Source: Kalmusia sp. IMI 367209
Lineage: Eukaryota > Ascomycota > Dothideomycetes > Pleosporales > Didymosphaeriaceae
Assembly: GCA_027946365.1 (NCBI GenBank)
Contig: JAPEUQ010000015.1
Location: forward strand, 434,001 to 498,000
Direction: 5' to 3'
Length of the DNA: 64,000 nt
Part shown: positions 45,593-57,500 of the stretch, in pieces
Layout: each line of letters begins with the position of its first letter
Position numbering within the stretch: the stretch's first letter is position 1
Notes under the pieces: generated by a model
The model's database searches: none
What the model was told of the DNA's origin: nothing
Seen by the model: the letters and a program-made list of their open reading frames with translations, nothing else
Position numbers and translations under genes: made by a program

Positions 45593-46459
45593 CTAGAGCT
45601 TCTTGCAAGGCTCGAAATCATGACTGACTCCCAACAGTGGACCTTCCCACCCATAATCGTGGTCGATGATGCCGGTTCCGATCCTTGTTGGGAAAACGGT
45701 GCCGTTTGCTGCTGCATTGGTAGACTTCAACTCGAGGTCGACTCGCACTTTGATATATGCGATTCCGCACTGAGGAGCCACCCACTCCCGGGTCTTTTGC
45801 TCGCCTTGACTCCAGTCTAATTGCTTGATGGGCAGCGTCTTGTTGCGGAGCGGGCCGTCAACAACAATTTCATCAACGATCTATATCTGCATCAGTCCCG
45901 CACCTTTCAACGCTGAAGCCACTGAAAATATGATAGCTTAAGAAGAAAGTGTTGTCCGTACCTGAGAAGTCGGGTCATTCTCATCCATCCAATACGTGAC
46001 TCCCCACCGCGCCCTCACACCCCCATCAATCGCGTACCCGGCCTCCATCGTCGTCCCATTCCGGTGCATCTTCAGCTTCCATGCTGCTTGGTTCAGCGGC
46101 ACATCGATTGGATATGTATCGCCCTTCATTTCCCGCCACTTGAGACGCATCTCGCAGTACGTCTTCGACTCACGCACACCCGCACCCACATTGGCTTCTA
46201 CGTAGGGTAAAGTGAACCAGGCCCAGGGTGTGTGACATCCGGGCACAAAGTGCGAACCCCAACCTTGGTCCGTGTGCCCTTTCGTTGCATTGAAGCCGGG
46301 CGTGCTGTCGGGGCAGCCGGGGCCGGAGAAGGATGCGATGTTGAAGAGCCAGTTTTCGGGACACTCGGGAAAGGGTGCGGATTCTTGACGGGGTATAATG
46401 GATGGGAGAGCGTTGGCGGCTCCGACCAAAAGTGTTTGGAGGAGTGGAAGGGTTCTCAT
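45593..46459 (-). CDS. secreted DUF4360-like protein
   Basis: Two exons, 45962-46459 and 45593-45880, give 261 residues. A signal peptide (MRTLPLLQTLLVGAANALPS) is followed by a likely propeptide end at PRQ. The mature part shows the DUF4360 arrangement: IASFSGPGCPDS near the start, FVPGCHTPWAWFTLPY, a conserved TYCEMRLKW strand, then two-strand repeats rich in Trp/Thr and a C-terminal Cys (EPCKKL). The fold is thought to be a beta-sandwich; function is unknown, extracellular. The 81-nt intron (GTACGG...GATATAG) keeps frame. It is divergently transcribed from an alpha/beta hydrolase, 461 nt apart. Confidence 0.83.
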
Positions 46460-46920
46460 CTTGATGTGATGCAGTGGAAAATTTCTAGCCACGCACGACG
46501 AGGACGAAGCTGGCTTTAAACGGGTAGAAACATGTTTCGAGTAGTTTCCCCGTGGGTGTCGCGCGTGAGAGGTCGATATTGCGCTGCTTCCTGTGGGAAT
46601 GCATCTTGCTTTATCCAGGAACTCCGTCGGTACATATAGGCGCTTTCCGGGATTGGGGCGTAAGTCCATACAACATGGGAACGAAGGGATGCTGAAAGCA
46701 GAAATCAGTCTTCCTCGCGCGGCTTTCTTGCAAAGTAAGATAAACGAATCGGATTGACTCCAGTCTGGAGGCTTCCAGCGTGGCGAGTTGCGAGGTGTAC
46801 AAAAGGTGAGGAGGGCTTGGGGGCCAATTAATATAATCCTGTGCGGGGTACACAACCACGACTGTCTAGCGATCTTGACCTTCTCGCTTTGACCTTCGAG
46901 TAAAGCACCCCAGTCTTGAA
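46460..46920. promoter_or_regulatory. divergent promoter between DUF4360-like gene and alpha/beta hydrolase
   Basis: 461 nt between the two ATGs, no coding frame of note. It must supply both promoters if the gene starts are right. Confidence 0.5.
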
Positions 46921-47763
46921 ATGCCTTTCTTTAAACGCGATTCAGTCTCCCTGTTCTACACCACTCACGGTGCATCTGACCGACTACCGATCCTGCTCCT
47001 CCACGGTTGGGCCTGCGATGCGCATGACTGGAGCCACCAAATCCCCTTTCTCACCTCTCTGGGCTTCCACGTTATCGCACTTGACCACCGTGGCCATGGA
47101 CAATCCAGCGCTCCGTCTTCAATCTCTGACTACTCCCTGCGGGTGCTGGCGGATGATGCTGTTGCTTTACTACAGTATCTCCACATTGATTCCGCAATAG
47201 TGGTAGGACACTCAATGAGCACGATCATCGCATCAATCCTCGCGGTCGAGCATCCTGAAGTCGTAAAAGCATTGGTTCTTGCGCATCCCATCTATTGCGG
47301 TACACCGCCTGCTCTCGTAACAATGACGGAGGCTATGATCAAGGACCGAAGCGTTGCGCCAGATTTGGTCGCCAAGTTTTTTGAAGATTTCATGTACACA
47401 CCACAGACCCCTGAGTGGCTGAGGACGTGGCAAATTAGACGAGTACAGGGCACAGATGCTATTGCGCTTGCTGGTTGCGGTCAAGGGGTCGTCGATTTGT
47501 TTGGAAGCGTGATTGGGCAAACCGCAGAGACGAAGGCATTCATGAAGAAAAGAGCTGCTCCGAAGCTTGTGGTAGCTACCAACGCTTTGCCTGCTGCTGC
47601 AGCATGGGAAGAAGAATTAGGGCTGGGAATGTTGGATCAGATCTTTTATCTAAACGAAGGGACTTTCAGCCACTTCGTAGAAAATGAAAAGTTCAACCAG
47701 ATATTGCAAGATTGGTTAAAAAATGTGGAGTTGGGAGCGGCAAACTTTGGAAGGAAATCGTAA
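46921..47763 (+). CDS. alpha/beta hydrolase
   Basis: A single exon of 280 residues. Canonical fold elements appear in order: LPILLLHGWACDAHDW (oxyanion HGW), VIALDHRGHGQSS, the nucleophile elbow VVGHSMST (Ser near residue 98), ALVLAHPIY, and the catalytic His in GTFSHFVENEKFNQIL near the end. An acid residue in the LVVATNALPAAAAWEEELG region is less clear. No signal peptide or organelle signal; probably cytosolic. It resembles the esterase/epoxide hydrolase/haloperoxidase group, so a small ester, epoxide or lactone is the likely substrate class. A more precise call is not possible. Confidence 0.85.
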   Translation: MPFFKRDSVSLFYTTHGASDRLPILLLHGWACDAHDWSHQIPFLTSLGFHVIALDHRGHGQSSAPSSISDYSLRVLADDAVALLQYLHIDSAIVVGHSMSTIIASILAVEHPEVVKALVLAHPIYCGTPPALVTMTEAMIKDRSVAPDLVAKFFEDFMYTPQTPEWLRTWQIRRVQGTDAIALAGCGQGVVDLFGSVIGQTAETKAFMKKRAAPKLVVATNALPAAAAWEEELGLGMLDQIFYLNEGTFSHFVENEKFNQILQDWLKNVELGAANFGRKS

Positions 47764-48426
47764 TATGGCATTGTAATTGTTAATGCTAGGCCTGAGAAGT
47801 CGTTTCCAGAAAATATAGGTGCGTCGATATCCAATTCGTAGGAATGCTGGTCAGACGCTTTAGACCGTGCTCATGTTGAAAGGCGTGAATCAGCGTCCTT
47901 GGTGGGCATTCCCTTCACTAGTCATGCTAGGGTTGGTAATCATCTGACAGCCACTCTTCCCGCCAAGTTCTTGCGTCCATGGTTTCCTCAATCTTGTACG
48001 AATGATCTCTGGGTGGACCATCATATTTGCGCGGAATTGTGGTTGTGGTGGCGTCGGCTCACTTAGTAAGAATGATAAACCCCGCGTCGGTAAGCCGCCT
48101 AATTAGGGCATATAAAGTCAGTGTAAACCAAGAACTGGAGATTTGGTACATCAATCTTGTACTTAGGCCTTGCGTACACTGGTGTATCGTCGCGTTCAAG
48201 TACGCTATTGATCCGTATTAATCCGATGAGACGGATTTGAGGATTTGCCCAAGCCCTGCTCACTACATGTATATGTGGCGGGATGGTGTGGTCACGGCCA
48301 TTATTATACACCAAAGCTCGGACGGCTTGTTGAATAAATTTATACACGTGAGTTTCTACGCTGGAATGCTTGTAAGACGACTCTGTTGCCTGTGAACTTC
48401 AATCAGCGTAAAGCCAATCGGACTAG
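47764..48426. other. intergenic
   Basis: No gene seen. 3' flanks of the hydrolase and of the F-box-like gene (convergent). Confidence 0.5.
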
Positions 48427-48852
48427 TTAATAAGGGGCAGACTTATTGTCTATGTAAAGAACATCGAAAAGGCTAGGCATGTAGCCACACCCTTCATTAT
48501 AGCTCAAGCGATGCATCAAGTAGAGCCCACCAATGGCTTTGGCAATCCTGGAGGCATGGTGGTTCTTGAAAGGATGCCCTGCACGTACTAGCCGAGGCGG
48601 GTGTTTAAGGATGAAGTTTTCAATGACGCGCTGTAAGATAGGAGATGCCTCATTGTGAATGAATTTGGATGCACCGAGAATAGCTACGTCTACTGTTCTG
48701 GTGATGAGGACTAATTTGTCAGAGGGCAGGTAGCAAGGGCCTTCTGGAAAGGGGACGAAATGATGACGCAGCTTGCGCGGAAGTCGCTCATAGACCATCA
48801 GCCTAATGTCCCTAGGAAGTCTCATGAACGGAAAGGGCTCAGCTGATGCCAT
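48427..48852 (-). CDS. short F-box-like/2EXR-type protein
   Basis: A single-exon frame of 141 residues, ATG at 48852 (the open frame runs three codons further up without ATG). The N-terminus FPFMRLPRDIRLMVYERLPR is a typical fungal F-box-like (LP.EIR..IY) helix; then come VDVAILGASKFIHNEASPIL, which matches the conserved ALL..cr.i..EA motif of these proteins. Such families are very numerous in Pezizomycotina. Members are usually 250-400 residues, so this is short. Either it is truncated or the end is spliced to a further exon (an AAGTCTG donor-like site lies near the stop). F-box proteins recruit targets to SCF ubiquitin ligases. Confidence 0.55.
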   Translation of the reverse strand: MASAEPFPFMRLPRDIRLMVYERLPRKLRHHFVPFPEGPCYLPSDKLVLITRTVDVAILGASKFIHNEASPILQRVIENFILKHPPRLVRAGHPFKNHHASRIAKAIGGLYLMHRLSYNEGCGYMPSLFDVLYIDNKSAPY

Positions 48853-50920
48853 GGTGTACAAGTGCTTTGAATAAGAAGTGTTTTAGAAGGAAGTGGGGTT
48901 GCGTCGCGAGCGTGACTTAGCCCCTCATTCAGCTCACAGATGCTGTGTTACACCGCATCACTATGTCCATGCTAGCCGTATTGGGAGTAGCACAACAACA
49001 ATATTGTACATTGCCGTGTACTGCTCACTCATCATTCAAAGATCGTATATACTAGCATTTGATTAGTATAGCAAACATGTCTGGTGGCCCGAGATTTTGA
49101 GCGCTTGGCAACATGATGGCCAGCCATCATTTACGCTTTGACACCGAAACTAAGACCTGCTTCGTGAGCAAATTACATTGCACTTTAGCGTCACAATTAA
49201 CCTATACGCCATAGCATCTCTAGGAACAAGATAGTCCAACTACCTGACAATAACGAGAACGTTCTCAAGATACGGGCGCCCTGGGAATGCGATTCTCTCA
49301 CAATTAATGACCATCGCTTTCGTTCTGAAGAGCTATGCAGTAAAGATTATATTGACTTTGAAGAATGCCCCCGCAGGCTTGTAGAGTTCGTAGATTCCTA
49401 TGTCTTGTGGAATACCTCGTCAAGGCAAGGATGAAGGGGTCCTTCAGATGGAAGAAGAACGGCTGGATTACTGCTCGCGATATGTAGGTCAACAATTGGG
49501 TGCTTTTCGAGTTGCTAGAGTATGCCATCGAGGTACTGAATGGACCGGGGCATCAAGTCGTGTTCTAGCACCAACTAGAGGAGTGAAAATTGGAAGCGCA
49601 CAAGCTTGTTCAGTCTGCATCTAACGGGGATTCACGAGCGTCTATACGTCCTCGACGCGTAGAGTACTGGAGAGAGGACGATGGAGGCTGTTGGGGAACA
49701 TGCGGCTGGTCGTTACCGCACAACGGCGTTGAAACGACTAGTATGATTTCAATTGATGGGTAACGACTGGATAAGTGACATTTGCTCGAATGTTTTCACA
49801 ATTCGGGATTGATCTGCTTTAATGGGCGACTTGGCGTGTTTCGACTCAAAAAGGTCCGCGTCGGGACCTAATAGGAAATTATCTTGTGCGAAGAGAAGAG
49901 GTAGCTTCATAGACCCCTGTCAACAGGTTCGAGTTACGCTTTCTGTAATGGTACGTTACGAGAAGCGATGGAGGTGGTATAGGGACGCAAACGTGCTGAC
50001 TGAGCTCGGATTCACAACCTTCCCTCTGTGACGGGCCTAACCGAGCGCGGAAGCGATTATCCGTCTGTCACTTTTGCATCACATCTACTTCACACACTGC
50101 ACCGGCCACCTGCTTTGCCAGTGTCATCGCAGCTATCGCCTCGAAACACTTCGCGCATGCTCCGACGTGCGGTGGTACTGGGCTACCTGCTCGAACCTTG
50201 GTAGACGCTGGGTTTGAGCGCCGCAATGCCACGCATACGTCAGCAATGATGCCTGAGAACTAACTCCAGCGACGCACATATACAGCAGCGCCACAGCTAT
50301 TATATCATCGCATCAAAGCCGCCACGGCTGCTCTTCGCCCGCTTGAACATCTATGCGGCTACGTATCCCCTGCCGTCGCTGAAGCACGCCGCTCCTCACG
50401 CGCTGCACATCAAACCGCCAAGCCGTCTCATGCCCCGCGCGCCCACCACTCTCCCTCCAGCAGCGCGAAACGAAACAACGACGCACCTAGGGCATCCACC
50501 AATGTCGTTTACTATGGCACGCTTTGCGTCTTGAGCGTGTTGAGCCTTGATGTCGATCTCCGCTCGATGTGCCCGTCAAAGGTCTCGGCGTTTATCGTTA
50601 GACCCGCTTTTTGGAGACGGTAGATGAAGGAGAGATGCAGTGTGTGTGTGTGGAGCGCATGCGCCATGTAAAGGTTTGGCATCCCGTTTCTCGAGGCTTG
50701 GTTTTTCTCTTCTCCTCTCGCTCCTCTTTTTGTCGTTTGTGCCTGAGAGTTGTCACGCCATTTTCTTTTCCTTTCGTCTTACCGTTGACCGGACCTTCAC
50801 TTCTCGTCCTGGGGACACCTTTTTGTTTGCATTTGCGAGCTTGGGATCCTAATGCGTGGTTTGGAGTTTTTGTGCTGCATCTGATTCCTTTAATTCCGAT
50901 ATACCCCAAAATTGTTCAGA
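48853..50920. other. intergenic
   Basis: No gene supported in 2.1 kb. CT-rich sequence at 50690-50800 is probably the leader of the following gene. Confidence 0.45.
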
Positions 50921-52384
50921 ATGGGTCTCTATCAGCGTCGACGACCCTCGCCGATACATACTCTGCCAACACGTGTTCGAAGGCAGGAGCCGGAAAGCAG
51001 TAGTGATGTAGCAAGCAGCCCGGACAGCCCGGACACGCCAGGCCCAGACAGCCCAGACTCCCCAGAAATACCAGGAGCTCCGGAATCACCAGCATCCCCA
51101 ACGTCTACTGGTTTACCAGCGCCTACTCAATTGGAAGCCTCTAGCAGTCTACCGCCGCCCCCGCCACCTACAGAGACACCGGCACCTTCTCAAATTAGCT
51201 CTGCGGCCTCATCTACGGCGACGGCTCAAGCAAGTGCTTCTTCATCTGAACTGCCACCACCACCGCCACCACCACCGCCGCCATCGTCAACAGCACAAGA
51301 GGAATCGTCCAGTTCATCTTCTAGTGAGGCAACATCATTAGTTCCATCAGCACTGCCAGTCTTGTCCACGCCAGCGCAGAATATCTCCTCAGAGCCGACA
51401 AGAACCCCACAGACAACTATTCAGGGTACAGCAATTATCGTGACATCAACCCCTGAATCTTCCTCACCGGCATCGACATCGACATTGACATTCTCAACAC
51501 CTCGAAGGCCCGTCTCTGAACCAAAGGAAACGACTACGCCCTCACCATCCAGTGAAACCCAAATTTCTACCACAGGCACAGCATTCGTTCCCGCGCAATC
51601 CGAGCTTGATGGTGAAAGGTCCGGCATAGGGAGGGAACCTCACCGCAAGGGTGAACAGGAGAAGCCTATCATAAGCAAAGGCGCCGAAGCAGCTGCCATC
51701 ACCCTCTCTGTTATGGGTTTCATCGCCCTCCTAGTCGGCGCTTTCGTCTTCTTCAAGCGGCGCCGTAGACGCGTGAATGAATCGTCACTTCGCCATGCAG
51801 AAGATGCCTTCAGTCCCAATAACAATGGCTCTCTGCATGCGCCTGAAACTGCGCATATATATGACAGTTTCGGTAGCCAGCCTGGTCTTGCTCATATAAC
51901 AAAGTCGTCTACGAACAGTACTTCGCTGTTTGGCGGTTCGCACTACCAGCGACCTGAGACCGTATCCACGAACTCGAACCCGTCTCGTCTTGCTCCGCCA
52001 GCAATTGCACCACCCCAGCCCACGCCAAATCCTTTCGCTGACCCGCCTCGCAACAAAGCATACGATCAGCTACGTGGCCGCCCGCGATCTACAACGCTGA
52101 CGGACCGTGGCAGTTGGCTCGGAAACCCATTCAAAGACCCAGCTAGCGAGCGCTTCGACCCGTTCGGCGAGCTACATGAGAAAGCGAGAGAGGAGCGAAG
52201 GAAGTATATGGCTGAAGCGCGACGGGAAGCCGAGGACATGCGACAAAGAGAGGCGGAGCAAGAATACTTGGAGAAGGAGAGGATGGGGCTGGGAGTACCG
52301 GGACGCGACGACAGAAAGGGGAGCAATGCTACCGTTTCCGGCCTCGGGGTACTCGATCGGAGTGGCGATGGGCGGTTCCGTTGA
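50921..52384 (+). CDS. mucin-like single-pass membrane protein
   Basis: A single exon of 487 residues, ATG at 50921 (CAGAATGGG). The outer part (about 20-250) is extremely rich in Ser, Thr and Pro, with repeats such as SPDSPDTPGPDSPDSP and Pro runs of up to ten residues, so dense O-glycosylation is expected. A single membrane helix follows (EAAAITLSVMGFIALLVGAF, about 255-275), then a basic stop-transfer KRRRRR, a polar tail with an NPFADPP motif, and a charged helix (EKAREERRKYMAEARREAED). This plan recalls Wsc/Mid2-type wall sensors, but no Wsc domain or Cys cluster is present. No clear signal peptide precedes the Ser/Thr region, so an upstream exon may be missing or the helix acts as signal anchor. 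Confidence 0.72.
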   Translation: MGLYQRRRPSPIHTLPTRVRRQEPESSSDVASSPDSPDTPGPDSPDSPEIPGAPESPASPTSTGLPAPTQLEASSSLPPPPPPTETPAPSQISSAASSTATAQASASSSELPPPPPPPPPPSSTAQEESSSSSSSEATSLVPSALPVLSTPAQNISSEPTRTPQTTIQGTAIIVTSTPESSSPASTSTLTFSTPRRPVSEPKETTTPSPSSETQISTTGTAFVPAQSELDGERSGIGREPHRKGEQEKPIISKGAEAAAITLSVMGFIALLVGAFVFFKRRRRRVNESSLRHAEDAFSPNNNGSLHAPETAHIYDSFGSQPGLAHITKSSTNSTSLFGGSHYQRPETVSTNSNPSRLAPPAIAPPQPTPNPFADPPRNKAYDQLRGRPRSTTLTDRGSWLGNPFKDPASERFDPFGELHEKAREERRKYMAEARREAEDMRQREAEQEYLEKERMGLGVPGRDDRKGSNATVSGLGVLDRSGDGRFR

Positions 52385-53584
52385 GATAGGTAGTCTAGAA
52401 GTTAAGCCAGTCAACTAGATGAGATAATTGGAAGATCTATACAACATACTCTATCTTGCAAATCAAGCGTTGGGGGACAAGTTCCCAGCTGCCCGTCGCC
52501 AGTGGCAGTGCTCCCGCCGCATACTAGCAAGGACTGCTGTGTTCTCGATGAGCTCACTTGTAGAGTATGCCGTCTGCATGCGAGCTATCTACAAATAGGA
52601 TTCTCTATTTGCGCTTCCCACTGCTTGAAAAGCTTGCCGAGGGGGCACTCACGCGTGTTCCTGTCAGGAGTTGTGCCTCCTAGACCTTCTCCGAGAACTG
52701 CTCTACTTTGGGATCGGAGTTACAGCAGAGCCCAACTCCGTAGTACGTAGCAGCGACTATTATCTGTGATTGTTACAATAAGGAGATCCGCAAAGTTCTT
52801 AGTATACTGGCGATGATGGGTGATCTTTGTTTACGATGATTAGTTATAGCGATGTATCCTATCGCGGGTAATCAGTTATTGGCATTTACCCTACGCTAAA
52901 GTTGTATTACTTGTATATAGGGTAGTGAAATAGGGTATTTGAACACTGCACTGTACGTCGAGGTCTGGTCTATCCCTAGGGGCTTTGAACTTTGTAGCTA
53001 ATCCTTTACTTGTCTCCGGCCTTGGGTCAAATTCGAGCATCGTCCTTCCAGATGTAGAGCTGGACTTTATAGCGAAGTGAGCGACCATGTCGCGTCGAAT
53101 GGAAATCATTAATATCAATGTTCCGATCCCCGTGAATACGAGTACTCCGGTCCTTAGAGGCACCAACATCATTATAATTAACACATGGTATCGCTATAGA
53201 TATAATATATTATCGAACTGACTCCTACATTTCCGATCACGAGGCACCATGATCAAGATACCAAGGTCGCAGTGCCCTAATTCAGGCTATCCAAAATTGC
53301 AACTCGCCAAGGTTTTCCAATCTATCTTGCAGGCCCCGCACTACCACTTCTCTATCCTCCCCACATATAGTCTGCATTCGGAAAAACATTAAGAAATTGA
53401 CCGCGCTGTAGGTCTGACCTATTTATAATCTCATCGGGAATAGATGGTAGCTACTGAGGGTAGTATTGACAATTTATATCCTTGCTATACACGGAGACGG
53501 TTTTAAATCAGTGGTATAAGTATTCATATCCTCGTCGAATTTGTTGTATTAGACTCCATATCAGCACTTACTAGCTTTTTCAAA
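52385..53584. other. intergenic
   Basis: No gene seen. The stretch becomes AT-rich towards 53,200. The end is the promoter of the LPMO gene. Confidence 0.5.
53515..53522 (+). promoter_or_regulatory. TATA-like element of the LPMO gene
   Basis: TATAAGTA lies about 70 nt upstream of the ATG at 53585, a plausible core promoter distance for a short leader. Inferred. Confidence 0.33.
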
Positions 53585-54538
53585 ATGCGGTCTCTCTCAA
53601 AATATGTTGTGCTCCTCCAGTCAACCTTACACCTAGCAAGCGCCCACTGTAAGCACTTCACTACCGTGTCTAGAGCTACCCCCTAATTACCTCCCTTCCC
53701 ACCCCAGATTCCCTTTCCGTCGTCCGCATCAACAACACCCTCAGTGCCGACTGGCAATACGTCCGTAGAACAACCTACACTGCCTACCCCTGGCAGGACA
53801 TCCTCGACCCAGAGACGGTCCGCTGCGGCTGGGGCGCCAACACGCGCGGCAACGAAACACAGACGGCGACTATCCGCGCAGGCGGCACCGTGGGCCTACG
53901 TGTAGGGCCTTCATCAGAAGGCGCGTACGAGCAGGGTTTGTACCACGCAGGGCCGGCTTATGGCTACATGTCACGTGCACCGGCCGACCTAGAGTCGTAC
54001 GAGGGCGACGGCGAGTGGTTCAAGATCGGGCAGTACGGGGCTCTCAAAGACACGCGGTGGATTGTTGATGGGGATTATGGCCCATACATGGAGGTAACGA
54101 AGCAACTCGCCTTCCCCCGTGAAGGTCCGTCTGATTCCGACAGCTGACGTTCACCGTCCCGCCCACTACGCCGCCGGGAAAATACCTCCTGCGCGCCGAG
54201 CATCAATACCCGTTGTTTGCTGGTATCGAGAATATACCAAATAATCCCTTACCCTTCTTGCAGCAATTCATCAGCTGCGTGCACCTTGACGTCGTGGGCG
54301 AAGGAGGCGGCGTACCTCAGCCCTTGGTCAAGTTCCCGGGCGCGTACGCGATGACTGATCCAGGTATGTCGTACGGCTTTTGGAAGTGAAGGGAATGTAT
54401 GGCTGATGAGGTTGTCTAGGCATTGATGTGCCGGACAGGTGGACGTATGCTGCGAGGCGGAGCAGCGATCCTGCAGTACGGGCTACGTATAATATTTCGG
54501 ATTACGAGTTCCTTGGTCCGCCGGTGTGGACGGGTTGA
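53585..54538 (+). CDS. AA9-type lytic polysaccharide monooxygenase, divergent
   Basis: Four exons: 53585-53648, 53708-54093, 54144-54363 and 54420-54538, giving 262 residues. A 20-residue signal peptide ends at ASA, leaving His21 as the new N-terminus, the first copper ligand. The second His of the brace is His101 in LYHAGPAYGYMS. Family landmarks are WQYVRRT, VRCGWGA, the ATIRAGGTV strand, GEWFKIG, KYLLRAEH and the PGAYAMTDPGI end. Unusual: the axial Tyr (QxY in AA9) is Phe192 in QQFISC, and the conserved LH pair near the active site is LF (174-175). Secreted, acting on cellulose or related glucans; substrate unknown. All introns are in frame. A 41-nt GT-AG stretch before QQFISC would break the frame and was not used. 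Confidence 0.85.
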
Positions 54539-57500
54539 GGTGAGGGGTTGGGGTAGAAGGGTCGTGTTTTCGCTGTGATGAGTGATCCCAATTATTGCGA
54601 AAGATCAATTTAGAACATCTCATTATTCATCGTTCACTTTAACCGGATTGATCGCAATGCCGTTCACTTCCGAAGCATTCGATGAAGCCAAAAATGTGAT
54701 GCGGATTTGCATTCCTATGGAACATCTAGACTTCCTTGCGCCGGGGTTATAGCGCGCACACGCTATCATATCACGTGGACCCAATCATCTTGCATCGTGG
54801 GCTTTGCTACCCTACAGAGTTCCTTGGTTGCTGCGGAGAGGGGTTGCCTCTGGTTTGGGGTGGGCACTGCAAAAGTGCTTTCCACATCGTATATTTGGTG
54901 GCGAGCTCATACTCATCGCCTCTGTTTTGGTTCACTCAGTAACAGGGCCAAAGCCACACGCGAGCACTCAAAGTCGTGAGCAGTTGGAACACAGGAGTTG
55001 GTGCTGCCGTGGTTACGATAGTCCTAATTGCAAGCTTGTCCTTCATTGACGCGTGGAGTGCCGTCTCAGCGCAGCTTTCCGGGTCGAAATCAACGTAAGC
55101 GTGCATACAGGGTTCTCAATCGGCAGCAACATTATCACTACGGGGGCCTTATTGATTGGGCTAGTGGCCTTCTTGGATACTCAGAATGCCATAATTCAGC
55201 TACCGTGATGTACATATCCCAGATGTAGAAGCGGCTCCACTGAATGGGCTCATTAAATCTCATGGTCTCTCGTAGAATATACATCAACAGAATAAGGTAT
55301 GATAGTATTACACAAGTACTCTTCCCCCTCACATTTGTCCTTCGCAGCGGCAGAATACTAGATGAGGCCTAATGTGATATATGCATCATTTCATCTTTTT
55401 CTAGAGTCACATTTTTTGTGAACTCCTTACAAGCAAAGTCGGACAATGGAAGCTGAAGACCTAGATGATCGCCGCGGAAACTCTACCGCCAGCTACATCT
55501 TGCCTATGCCGCTAAGTCTGCGTAGTACATGATATTTTATCGTTCGCTGTCTCCTTGCTTAGGCAAGAGGGAATTATCAACCTGCGCTGTCTCTGGCAAT
55601 CAGTCCACAAACTTCCTTACTCTAGGAATGCCTTTAAGACTAAATTGCGTCATGTGTCGAGTCACTTCTTGGTTGAAATGTTGAAGGCAATGTATTATGG
55701 CAATGTTAGAGCCTCATAACCCTACGTCAGCACAACCATAAGCCTGAACAGCTACAAGATCGGACTTCTGAGTAGCGTAAGTAAATTACATGCTTACAAA
55801 TATTTAGCATGTGCAGGGCTGTTATGCCACTGTTATTAAGAGTTGCTTTGATTAGGAGTACCGACCGGGGTCGCAATCATTTCTGAACTGGTCTGTATAG
55901 CTGGCAGATCGGAGGCTTAAGCTGTGGAATTGCCTTCGTGCAGCATTGGTCACTTGGCACAGGGTGGGAAACACGACGGTGAAACTAGTTATGATCGCTA
56001 GATGAGACTTTGCGATAGATGCAACGTGGAGCCGAACTCATGAGATTAGGCTCTCTTTATCGAACGAGGCACCTTGCAGGCTGAAGTTGGGGAATGCTAC
56101 GCAGTTAATGCAGAACCCCACTACCTAAACCAAACTGCCGCCTAGACAGCGGCGTTGGCGAATTGTAAGTTGTTAATGACTCCGAGAGGTCACATCTCGC
56201 AAGGTAAACCCGCAATTCCGACCAATGGATGAGGGGCTAATTGCGGATTGTCGTGGTGGTATAGACCCCGCAAGCTACATTGCCTGGTAGTGTTACAAGG
56301 TTCGAGAATTTTGTCTGAGATGCTGTCCTCGGGAGTCAAATCCGGTCGATGTGTAATTGAAATTTACGTGGTAAGTCGTCTCGGTATTCACTCTTCTCGC
56401 CCACAACATCTGATTTAAGGGTAAGGAATTCGTTTCTGTGATCGCACAAAGATCTTCTTTTTAGGTGGATTTTGTTTTTCAATATTATCCGTATTCGCTT
56501 AGCATAATTGAGTCTATGAGCACTCTGCCTTTCGTGTGCGCTGAGACAAAGCGCTCCGCCAAAAGCAAAACATCGCACTTGGTGCCTAGCTGGAATCAAG
56601 GTCTGGGCTTCGAATGTCGGATAACGCTTGGCAAAGGCTATGACCAGAGCGGAAATTCACAAAAGCAAAAGTGCGTACAGTGAGTCGGTTGAGGGGTCGT
56701 TTCTGTGGCTGGCTTTGTTCGTGGTCTAGAACCCTGGTCCCCGGCAACGCTGATTGGTCACGGCTCAATGTGCCGGAAACAGCCTCTCAAACCAGCTTAA
56801 GATGGCTCGCAAACGCAAAACTAACTTTCTCCCAGGGGAAACAAGGTGTGATCCGAGAGGGGGCCGGCACTTGTTGGAGACGGACGGTAGACGACCAACA
56901 CCAGTCGAGAGGGAGAGCTGCCCTTTGTGTGGTAGATGGAAGGGTCTCATATTGCGTGTTCGGACAGGTGGTTGACGAACGCAGTGAGCACTAAATTCAC
57001 CTTAAAATTGTACCTTGGTATGAACGATAACTAGAGGCGGGTATGTAGCAGCGAACTTGCTGGTGCTGATGATCAGCTCGGCCATGCTGAGAGCAATGTT
57101 CCCATTTGTGGGCCGACATTTGGCACAGCGCTGCAAAGCCGACCGGCGATGGGTCTCTTGCTTGCTTGCAGGCTACCCGTTGAGCTGGATTGTTGGCCAT
57201 CTAGCTCAGGATACAGTTCGAAAACGCCACCAAGCGAATATGGAAAAGTGGGGTCGATCTCCACAATCTGAGAGCCTGCGAAGGTATGAGAGCAATATTG
57301 AGGGAATTAGAGATGCACACAGGTAAGAGATTCGACAACATAGGGACTCAGACGCTGGACGAACAGCTACAGATGTAGTTCCAGAACAATTACCACCAAA
57401 CGCCGTACCTTGAGACCCATAACGTAACACAGTAGTCTTGATTGCTCCTGGCAACGTGCGTTCGCTCCCGCTAGTCTTTGACCGCAATGATAAAGATCAA

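Noticed and set aside
54205..54265. 41-nt GT-AG interval (GTATCG...TTGCAG) inside LPMO exon 3
   Set aside because: Removing it shifts the frame before the conserved segment ending in ISC; reading through keeps all later landmarks in frame.
56801..57001. 66-codon frame with a CPLC pair, possible zinc finger
   Set aside because: No second Cys/His pair and no plausible extension by splicing.
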